Shown in pieces: positions 54,373 to 64,000 of a DNA stretch of 64,000 nucleotides; the stretch's first letter is position 1; each line of letters begins with the position of its first letter. A program made the position numbers and the translations under genes. The notes beneath the pieces were generated by a model, which did no database searches, was not told the DNA's origin, and was given only the letters and a program-made list of their open reading frames with translations. Source of the stretch: Mercenaria mercenaria (lineage: Eukaryota > Mollusca > Bivalvia > Venerida > Veneridae); NCBI RefSeq assembly GCF_021730395.1, contig NC_069367.1, positions 9,856,501 through 9,920,500 on the forward strand. The letters are read 5' to 3'.

Positions 54373-57300
54373 ATGTATTTTCAGTGGCCACACCTTGCGT
54401 CCCTGTATGCCAGCACTCACAATCTAGACGAAGATGGTAAACATCCAGACCCAATGATGGGCCAAGACAATATTTTCGACCCCTCGGAACCTTACGGGGC
54501 CTACAGATACTATGTGCAGCCGAGTACAAGATCAGAGTTCAGTATAGAAGAACCCGGATACATGAGTCGTCCTGTTTATAAAGATGAAGAATCAAGAAGT
54601 TCCGATTACACTTCCGGTGACAGCTTCCGGCGAGGCGCCACCTGCCGGGTGTTGCTATGCGTATTCCTCGTTGTTAGTTTTATAGGTGTGGTTGTTGCTG
54701 CTATCACACTGGCTGTACTGTGTAAGTATTACCGACAGTGGTTATTTTTCTATAGTTTACTAAAGATATAACAGAAAAATTAACCAATGCCAAAGTGACA
54801 CGGGTAAATTTCTGAATTTACTCAGTTTTGTATTTCAGTTTTATTTTTACGGAAAGACTTAGTTTGACACAAAGAACCACAAATATTAAAGCCGTACATT
54901 GGTTGTTCACTAGAATCGAGATTTGTTTTATTGATTTCACTCTTCAGCCCAACCTGTTTGTCTATTTTTTTTCCATTCATGTGCCATTTTCCAGTATAAT
55001 CGGCAAACACTGTTGCGATTATGCAAAATTTATGAACGGAGTTAATTTATACAGGCTGGGCAATTACATAACTATTATGATAATTTCATCAAATCTAATG
55101 TTACAGAATAATGTATGTGAGAAATAACAATGAACTATCTTTGTTTTGAGGTATTAGGTGCAATGTACCTGTGCAGTACATAAATTAATCCGCCAAGTGT
55201 TACATGATAAAACGATGTTCAGAATAAATTAAAAATTAACTTAAACAATCAGTCATCGTAATTTAGTTTAGCCCTGATAAAGTTAACCTGTAACAAAAAA
55301 CAACTTACAATTGATTATATAACTCCTTGTATAAATCGCCGGTCCATAGTTTGTTCTGTTGACCGGTCTATAGTTGAACACGTATAATTTTGCTTATCTA
55401 TAGTCAGAACTTTGAGAAAAAATATGAAAACTTATATGTGACGTCATATAATAAGCACTTACTGAATGAATTCAGACCTTGGACAATAGTTTTGACTATT
55501 GACCGGCAAGCCATATATAAGATATATATATTATAAAACAATGAAAACAAAGTACCTGTACAAAACAGATCGGATAATAATAACTAGAACCAACTCCTCA
55601 CAAACTCCCCACGCAGTTTTCTTCATATTTCTTTGACTTGGAGGGTCACCACACTCTAAGATGGTGTATCCGTATTAACATTCGACAATTTCCGTATGTT
55701 TACGTATTCTCGTTATGCCATTCGGCATTCTTCGGAAGTAAACGTAGCAAACGTAATTTGCCAATTGTCATTACGGGTCCACTTCCTTTAAATGGGACCA
55801 AGAAATGTAAACAACAGCTTTAATTGAGCCGCGCCATGAGAAAATCAATATAGTGGGTTTGCGACCAGCATGGATCAAGACCAGCCTGCGCATCATCGCA
55901 GTCTGGTCAGGATCCATGCTGTTCTCTTTCAAAGCCTATTGCAATTAGAGAAACTGTTAGCGAACAGCATGGATTCTGACCAGACTGCGCGGATGCGCAG
56001 GCTGGTCTGGATCCATGCTGGTCGCAAACCCACCATGTTGGCTTTCTCATGGCGCGGCTCATATATAATACAGAAACATACTTGTAACCCAACATTGTTA
56101 TTCATAATAGAGAAACATAATTGCTCAACTGCTTTCATTACCCTTTACTTGTATTTAGCCTTTTTACTGCTAAAATTCAAAAATGGACTGGTTTATCATT
56201 CAATATGGGCAGTACCATTTTTTTGAAGGGGCGTTCACCGAAAAGTCACTGATTGAACAGCGAACAGTGCATACCATGATCAAATGTGCAGGCTGATCTT
56301 GGTCTGCACTGGTCGCAAAGGCAGAATCACTTGCCGACAGCAGGTTAAAGGTTAGTTCAGCAGTTGCCTTGACACTATAAGCACACACAATACTTACACA
56401 CAAAAAAGACAAAAAAACAAAACAAAAAAAAACAACAAAAAAACAAACGAATAACAGGAAAGTAATCACATCCCAATAAAATGCGTTGATTTTAATTAAA
56501 ACTGATTCTTACAATATCTCACTTTCAGTGTCCCAGACTCCCACACCTTTACCAGCGAAGCCACCACATACAGGTAAACAATTGAGTATTGTTAATAAAC
56601 ACCTCGCTTCATATAAATTAGCAGTTTATTGCGTTCATTTTGAGCGCCATGTCTTCGTCTGGTATCAAACTTGCTTAAAATACATCATCAATTAATTCAA
56701 TTGTTCTAATTTTACAGCAGTAGCTACACTTAGATTATAGATCAGTTATCATTATAATTGCACGAAGTTTTCGCCCATTTAGTCTATAAATTAATCTTTA
56801 AAATGAGACTTTTATGAAAGCTTTGTATGAAACGCAAAACTATTAATTTTACTATTATTTCGTTCTACTTTGTAGAGGTATTCGAATCGCAAGCAAGTAT
56901 ATTTAATCGAGATTTCAACGACAAACTTCTAGATAACTCGTCTGATGAATTCAAGAGTCTAGAGGACGAATTCTGTAAAGCAGTAAGTCTTACCTTGCGT
57001 AAAAAAGTTTTTAAGGACTATTTCTATTTATGAATTTAATTTTGCATTTGAAAGCCATCGCTGTAGGCATGTTCTTAGTGAAGTGATGCTAATTTACAAT
57101 TTTGAAAAATTGACAGCTGTACTACTGAAATGATTTTGCACGAGATAGTGACACGATCACACACACAAAAAAATCAAGAAGTTGCGCAAAAACTTTAGCG
57201 CGTCGTTAAATAAACTACTCGGACCACTCAAATGAAACCAATGAGCATAGCCGATAGAGAATTTAAAAGACTGATAAAGAAATTAGGAATGCAGAAAGGA

Positions 57301-60300
57301 AAGGCTGCCCTCATCAATTTAATATTTTTATATCTATTAAAATAGTCCTTTAGATTTGATGAATGTCTATCGTCCACTCATTGTCCGTCCGTCCGCCCGT
57401 GCACAATTTCTTTAAAGAACATCTCATCTTAAACTGCAAAAGCGATTTCAATTAAAGTTCACAAGAATGTTCCTTGGATGGTCCCCTTTCAGATTCCTTA
57501 AAATTAGGTCATCCATAGATAATTTTGGTTGCCATGGCAATGAAAAGGAAATTCTCCTCTTCAGAAACTGCTTGCCTAATTTTGAAAAAAAAAAATCACA
57601 GAAATATTTCTTTTTCGACACTCTATTAAATGCCTTCAAACCATTCTGTTTTGTTAAAAAATAAATGTGCTTTGACCAGCTAAAGAAGAAAACACGAAAA
57701 TAACAAAAAAAAAAAAAAAAAAAAAAGAATTAAAAAAAAAAAATAAAACACGAAATGTTTTGAAAGAAATATTGCCAGCAGTTATTTAGCGTTCAGACTT
57801 GTCTTTCAGATACAGCAGATGTTTACAGATTCCGACTCGCCGGTCAAAAATGCTTTCGGAGGATGTGAAGTGATGGAATTCATGTAAGTCGTGTAATGTT
57901 CGAACAATATCTAAAGAAATACAATCGAAATTCAATATTTCGATTTCGCTTATCTCAAATATTCGGCCATCGCGAAGCCTTGCACAAAATATTCATTTAT
58001 CTTAAAAAAAAAACCGCTCGGTTTCTCGGAAATCGAGATATTGAGTTTTAACTGTACGTAGTTCCGACAGGTATAAACATTTTAAATGCTAATGATTTTG
58101 CAACTTTAAAAAAAGTTCGTCTTACCTAAAATCAAAAATGGAGGAATATGCTATAAATTGCATTTTGGGAATCGTGATGTTATCATTATTGATTTTTTTA
58201 AATTTCTTTTTTCAGCAACGGAAGTGTGCAAGTCAGATATCGACTAAAGCTGTTTTCCGATAACCCAGAACGTTTCAAGATAGATGAGAAAATACTACAA
58301 AAGCTTGAAGATCATTTTGCGAAAAAAATACACGAAATAGGACCATGGCAAAAGCTGAAATTTAATCCAAATTTTGTTAGAAAGTTTGTAAGAATAGAGC
58401 CAGTTACAACCCCTGTCCCATCAACTGTAAAAACAACAAAAACAACAGTAATAACTAAACCAACAGCAGAACGTTTTACCCCTGATGTAGAAACAAGCCA
58501 AACCACGGTTACAACAGGAAAGCCAACGACAGAAGAATATTTAACCACTGACATGAAAGTAACACAAACCAAAACCTCAGAAACAGCTTCAACAGAGAGC
58601 TATGAGACTACTACAAAAACTTATCAAACATCTACGATTCCTGAAGTTACGACAAGGCAACCCGATATCACAACACAAGCTGAACAAACAACTGCCCCAA
58701 CTGAAATGATCCAGACAACCAAAGTTACACCAGCTTTCATAACCGAGACTGAAAGTACAATACAATCCACAACACAAAAAGGCGAAGACATACTTAATCA
58801 AACCACACCGTCTGATTTAGTAACAGAGGTATCAACAGAAACAGAACAACCGGTTATTAAGATGACTACATCCGATATAACTTCAAGCAAAGCAATAACA
58901 TCAACAGAGTCGATACTGAAAACAACAAATGTTACCGACATGTCTGATAATATAAAAGCAGAAACCACAGACATTCCGTTTGAAGAAACTACAAGTTTGT
59001 TTGATTTCTTTTACTATTATAATGAAACTTATGAGACAACAGAAACTGTAATAACTGATATGACTGAAGGACCTACAACTGCGTCGGTAGTAACAGATCG
59101 CCCGGTGACTTCTCCAGATATTTCGACATCTTTAGAAGATAGAAAACTGACATCAACCACAGCTCCTGTGACAGATGCGCCAGTAAAGGAATCAACTACT
59201 AGCTCTGTCCCAGAGACAACATCTGTAGAGATCACTCTTACATCAACAGAGCGTACAGAAGCAACGCAGACATCTTCAGAAACAATCAGTGACGTAACCT
59301 CTTCTCCGCCACAGTCAACAACGGCAACAACAGTTGATGTAACTTCAACACAAGAAATTCCTGTAACACAGACAGACAAGACATCAAAGATAACAACTGA
59401 AGTTGGAATCACAGAAAGTGTTGATGTTTCGACAACACCTCTTGTCCAACTTTCTACTCTAAATGCAACAGAAGCCATTGTGAATATTACTGACACGGTT
59501 ACTGTTGAAGATATAACAGAAGCACCATCAACAATGACGCCAAAAGTTCTGACTACACAGGCTACGACTGCAGAGGAAGACATGCAAGCTGTAAATGCAA
59601 CCACAGCTACCACTCACGAAATGTATACCAGTGTTACTAAAACAGAATCAGAAATTGCCACCATGATTTCAAATATTACGTTACCCCCATTAAAAACAAC
59701 GGTTCAAGAGCAGGAACAAACAACAAGTTCTGGAATTGCCGATGAGACACAACAACCGTTATCAACAACAACATCAGAAACGGTTCCAACAAAATTGGTT
59801 TCAACACAACTACCAGTTGAGACTAAGGTTGTAATTAATGAAACAACAGATCAGCCGTTGGTAACAGATAAAGCTGTCTTAAATGTAACAGTCTTGGCGG
59901 ATGAAACGACATATGAACCGTTTGTAACAGATTCAGTTGTCTTAAATGTAACATCTGAACCTTCTGATACACTGACAAAAAGTGAACCGAGTACATCTAC
60001 TGAAACTGTTGTTATAACAGACACAACTGAAAAGCAGACGTCAGTAGAAGCAACTCGCACAAGCACAGAAGCAACTACTGAATACGTAACAACGCAATCT
60101 AGCACCACAGCTCAAACGACTGGCAATGTTTCTACACCTGCAACGTCCACTGTAGTTTTAACTACAGAAGAAGTTCCGGTGGAGATAACAAATGTCACGA
60201 GTGCAGGTACGCCAGACACAAGTATTGAGACTACCAAATCAGCCACCACAACAGACGCGACCACTGAAGCTACAGATAAGATACCTGAAAATGTAACAAA

Positions 60301-62941
60301 GAGTTTAACAGGTGTAAGTGATGTTGTGTTACTAACCACTACAGACGGAAACGATTATAATGCATCTGATGTTTACTATGATTATTATGAAACAACAACT
60401 TATGGTGATGAGTTTGCTGAATTTTCGACAGAATCACCTGCAGAAGAAGCTACTACATTATCTGCGCCGCCAGAAGTGAGCACCAGTGCTCTTTCCGAGA
60501 CAACAGAAATCATCGCTACTACTGAACAAACTTTCCAAGATACAACAAAACAATCAACTGAAGCAACTGTACCAGTTTCAACAGCAGCAGTGGAAATTAA
60601 TAAAACAGAAGCCGAAGTAACATCTGAAAGTCCTCCAGTGCAAACATCATCAGAGAGCACCCGAGCAGCTGAACCACAAACCACTGAACAAACAAAGAAC
60701 GATACTGTTCCTGATGCAGATTTAACTACAGAATCAGCCATTCTTCCTGAAACAACTACCGGGACTGAAGTCGTAAGCGCAGCGTCTACATCCACGCTTT
60801 CTGATTTGCCCATTACTACGATAGCTGACATTTCTAGTACAGGCGTACCAGTACAGTCTACTAATGAAACTATACCATCTGACAGAAAAAAAACGACAGA
60901 AGACATTCAGGTTATTGGTACTTCGTCAGAAGGACCCGTTACAACTGCTGCTGAAGCGGTCACAAAAACAGTAGTCTCTAAAACATTCACTGATAGTATA
61001 ACAACAGAAGAAGTTCATGCTGAAAATGTTACTACAGGAAATCCATCTGTGCATAGTACAACGAAAGCAGAATCTACAGAGAGCCTGACTACAATAGCGG
61101 TATCTACTGGTAACATTTCAATTGAAGAAACACCTACCGCAAATGTTACCACGGAACCTTTATCGACAGAAAATATTACCAAGGATATGGTATCTGAAAT
61201 TCTTAGTACAGAATTAATGTCTACTGAAAGTCTTGTTACAACAACTCCAAGCGTTACTGAAGCTCTGGCAACAACAAGTGCTGCAGAACAACCTTCTACC
61301 CAGACAACTAATGATACAGTGTTGCCTTTGGCCGACGTATCGGAAGAAACGACTTCTGTTCTAAACGTAACAACAGTCGACATTAAGACGCCTACAGAAG
61401 CGTCAACAGAAACAGCGTTGAATACATCTGACACAAGTACGTTCGCAACTCCACAAATGAAGAATGATTCTGCAGTGGACATGACGGAGAAAGTAGTAGA
61501 TACAACTACCGCTTCAGTTAAGGAAACAACAGTTGTTGAAACTGCAAACGATACAATAACCACAGAAGCAACAGTCAAGGTAACAGAAAAAATACATGCA
61601 GAAAATATCACATCAGCTGCCATACAGTCAACAACAGAGATAGAAAATGTAACTGCAACCGATATACAAACAACGACAGATATAGAAAATGTAACTGCAA
61701 CCGATATACAAACAACGACAGATATAGAAAATGTAACTGCAACCGATATACAAACAACGACAGATATAGAAAATGTAACTGCAACCGAAATACCAACAAC
61801 GACAGAAATAGAAAATGTGACTACAGTCGATATAAAAACAACAACTGCCACGACAAAGTCAGCTGAAGCAGCCTTCCTTGATGAATACGGCGAAGCTGCT
61901 TTCATTGAAGAATATGTTCCAACTACATTGAATAAAACTGAAGAAACCTCAGTTATTTCGACATCAAATATTACCAAAGAAACTAAAACAACGACCATGA
62001 CTGTCCCAGTAGCAACAACTATATCAGCATTAGAAACAGGAAATGTGACATTGGTGCCTGAAAATGTCACTGGTCTGTCTGAAAATATAACAGAACCTGT
62101 TACAACACCACAAACTACAGATCTCAAATTGAATGCCTCAACTGTACAGGATTCTAATGTTACAAAAGGAACAAATGTAACTACTGAAACAACTGAAGTT
62201 GCAACGACTTCATCAGATTACACCACAGTTTTATCTTCAACAACAGAGGCAAGTTTGATAGAACAGAATGCTACGCAATCTTACACAACAGAAGCCTTGA
62301 TAAACAAAACTGCAACAGCATTTGAAAATGCAACCCTGACCGGTCAAAATACGACGCAATCTAGCCTAACCGATTCTTTGGTAAAAGATAAAGTAATAGA
62401 CGAAATTAAAACAACTCCACCAGCTGAACTTAATGTAACAACGGCGGCTGAAACATATGAAAATGGCACATTTTCTTCAAATGACACAACTAAATCGGTA
62501 CCACAGAATGAGACTGTAGTTCGAAATACAACTCTAGTCTCAAATGTCACGACTCCGTCTTCTGTTGAAACTGAGTCAAGCACGGTTGCCACCTACAATA
62601 CCTCCGATTATTATTACAATTATAACGACACTGAATATTACTATGACGAAAATAATCCAACGACCGAGTCACCACTTAATTACGTAACAACCGAGACACC
62701 GGTTAATAATGTTACGGACTCTAGTGCTTCAAGATCAACAGAAACTATAAGTATAACAACAATAGGTGCTAATGTAACAACAAAAGACTTAGCTGACAAT
62801 GTTTCAAACGTGACAGATTCTTTTACAACATTATCTAGTAATATAACAAATGAAGTAAAAACTGTTACGGACACGACAACTTTATTTCCCGACAACGTAA
62901 CGGAAGTCACAACTGGAACAACAACTGAAAATGTGCCTTAG
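54373..62941 (+). CDS. Predicted type II membrane SEA-domain mucin
   Basis: Exons 54373(or 54385)-54721, 56529-56573, 56876-56982, 57810-57883 and 58216-62941 have consensus splice sites and agreeing phases. Order: an acidic, Tyr-containing cytoplasmic head; a span (CRVLLCVFLVVSFIGVVVAA); a Pro-rich linker (TPTPLPAKPP); a SEA domain (FESQASIFNRDF ... FTDSDSPVKNAFGGCEVMEF-INGSVQVRYRL ... EKILQKLEDHFAKKI); then about 1,480 residues dominated by Thr, Ser, Glu and Val with dozens of N-x-S/T sequons. The protein ends TTTENVP with no second span or anchor. GSVQV fits the SEA self-cleavage rule G|S-V-x-V. A cell-surface gel-forming or barrier role is inferred. The start is uncertain: ATG at 54373 overlaps a good acceptor (TATTTTCAG|TGG), so the true first exon may lie upstream; ATG at 54453 is another option. 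Long minus-strand frames opposite the last exon are composition shadows. Confidence 0.8.
55335..55515 (+). mobile_element. Short repeat family H, copy 2, in SEA-mucin intron 1
   Basis: CGCCGGTCCATAGTTTGTTC at left and GACCGGCAAGCCATATA at right match 11365-11585 in inverse orientation. Confidence 0.5.
55675..55797. mobile_element. Foldback family C, copy C5, in SEA-mucin intron 1
   Basis: Contains CGACAATTTCCGTATG, CATTCGGCATTCTTCGG and GTCATTACGGGTCCACTTCC, as in C4, but is shorter. Confidence 0.6.
55826..56060. mobile_element. MITE family A, copy A9, in SEA-mucin intron 1
   Basis: Full length, 235 bp. Flanks AATT and ATAT differ, so the target duplication is not preserved. Confidence 0.85.
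56153..56352 (+). mobile_element. MITE family B, copy B6, in SEA-mucin intron 1
   Basis: Diverged: TACTGCTAAAATTCAAAAAT at left, then CAGTGCATACCATGATCA, GGTCTGCACTGGTCGCAAAG and a GGTTAAAGGTTA end. Confidence 0.65.
57905..58056. mobile_element. pogo/Tigger-like MITE in the last SEA-mucin intron
   Basis: The right end, read on the minus strand, starts GTACAGTTAAAACTCAATAT-CTCGA, close to pogo-group termini. The left end is a diverged inverse (ATCGAAATTCAATATTTCGA). Confidence 0.5.
61627..61850 (+). repeat. 42-bp in-frame tandem repeat inside the mucin exon
   Basis: Four to five units encode TTTDIENVTATDIQ (14 residues, one N-glycosylation sequon each). The central units are nearly identical at the DNA level, so they arose by recent tandem duplication. 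Confidence 0.9.
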
Positions 62942-63369
62942 AGGATAAAGGAAATCTGTTCGTTCTTCGGATGAAATAATAGAAAGAGAAAAGAAAATTT
63001 GATGTAATGACGAAGTGTGTGCTTCTTACTGGAGCTTTTAAAAGTGAAAGGTATATTAAATGTAAAGGCGGTTGAAGCAAAACTTTGTATAACTGTCGAG
63101 TGTGAAATCCTTAAGAACACCGGTTCGTGTTAATGTATCAAGACTGAGATATAAATATGTGGATTATTTTAGTAAAGTCTATTTAGAAACCGTCTTCACA
63201 TTCATTGAATTATGTTTGGAAAACGAGAGACGAGGAATGGAATTTAAAATTAGTTACTAAAAAGTCTGTAATTACTTGATGTACATTGTTATTATTGAAA
63301 AGAAGACATGTAAAATATAACTTCATTTGAGAATTTCGAGAATATATATAGCTACATCTTCAAAGCAGA

Positions 63370-63417
63370 AATAAACCGGACAATTTTTAACCGGTCCTGA
63401 TAAAGATGATGAATAAA
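63370..63417 (+). terminator. Poly(A) signals of the SEA-mucin gene
   Basis: AATAAA occurs at 63370-63375 and 63412-63417, about 430-475 nt past the stop, predicting a 3' UTR of about half a kilobase. Confidence 0.55.
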
Positions 63418-63770
63418 GGACTTCTGTAAATGGTCTGTGGAAGCCATATACTATTTTAAAAAATCTGTTGACGTATCTTCAGTATTTCATAAACAAAAGT
63501 ACTCAAATCTAAAAATGTACTTGTAAATAGTTACGTAATTCTATTTCATATGAAACACATTCTGAATCTGCTCAGTGGCGCAATGGAAATCAGGCGAGCT
63601 CACCGATATTCGTTTTGTTTTCTGTTGCCCAGCTCTTCGGCCGTTTTCTTCTTCTTCTCGTTTGTGAAATCTTTTTAGTGGCTAAATACTTCTAAAATTA
63701 AATGTTCAGATGTAAAACAGTCTAAAATGCCTTCCCACAGTCTAACAAAAAGTCAAAACAACATGCAGAT

Positions 63771-64000
63771 ACATTAGCCCTTATTATCCTGCTAAATTTC
63801 TCTAATGAACGTGTCCTTCTTTCAATTTCGATAGTACCATTCGCTGTTAAAAGTGGTGCTTACCAAAAGATACTAACTGAACGTCAAACAGTGCAGCTCA
63901 TGACCAGACTGCACGGATGTGCGATCTGACTGCATCTATGTACAGGCTGATCATGATCTACTCTGGTCGCAAAGCAGGATCAGTCGTGTCCAGCATGATA
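63771..64000 (+). mobile_element. MITE family B, copy B7, cut by window end
   Basis: It starts TTATTATCCTGCTAAATTTC and ends CAGCATGATA at the last base, so a few terminal bases lie outside the window. It contains an additional repeat of the GCACGGATGTGC segment. Confidence 0.75.

Noticed and set aside
59029-62910. Long minus-strand frames opposite the mucin exon (for example 61015-62127)
   Set aside because: They mirror ACN/TCN-rich codons on the plus strand as Val/Ser/Cys-rich frames, with no independent signal.

Overview
The window looks like nuclear DNA of a bivalve mollusc. This is inferred from AT-rich sequence, genes split by GT-AG introns, a C1q-domain gene, tRNA-derived SINEs, and very dense short foldback and tandem-core repeats of kinds I associate with clam genomes. 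A venerid clam would fit, but nothing here proves the species. I see no reverse transcriptase, transposase, integrase, capsid or envelope reading frame. Every mobile element I can recognise is short and non-autonomous.

Layout. 1-5800 is almost all repeats: long elements with tandem 150-180 bp cores, plus foldbacks. 6572-8289 (minus) is a three-exon gene for a secreted coiled-coil C1q protein. 8710-11850 holds two foldback MITEs, a 1 kb tandem-core element and a tRNA-like repeat. 11903-17885 (minus) is a complete four-exon beta-tubulin gene with a TATA box and a SINE in intron 3. 20179-20963 is a simple-repeat block. 21200-24770 (plus) is a three-exon gene of unknown family whose splice phases all agree. 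24771-53670 has no gene I can defend; it carries about 25 repeat insertions, several minisatellites and an old collinear duplication (45185-47080 against 51790-53670). 54373-62941 (plus) is the largest gene. It encodes a predicted type II membrane protein: cytoplasmic head, one membrane span, a SEA domain with a G-S-V-x-V self-cleavage motif, then about 1,480 residues of Thr/Ser-rich mucin with several tyrosine-rich acidic clusters.

The genes do not form a pathway. Tubulin is cytoskeletal housekeeping. The C1q protein and the tethered mucin are both plausible surface or haemolymph defence proteins, but being neighbours is not evidence that they work together.

The most interesting signals are these: (i) the SEA-mucin, whose domain order is reversed relative to MUC1-type mucins; (ii) several element families with unrelated tandem cores but the same terminus, a hairpin followed by GCTCTTGTT, which suggests one shared mobilisation machinery; (iii) a nine-copy nested-palindrome MITE with 4-bp A/T-only target duplications, whose core also occurs in a second family. 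All coordinates were read by eye and may be off by a few bases at repeat edges. Splice sites were chosen by GT-AG consensus and phase agreement.
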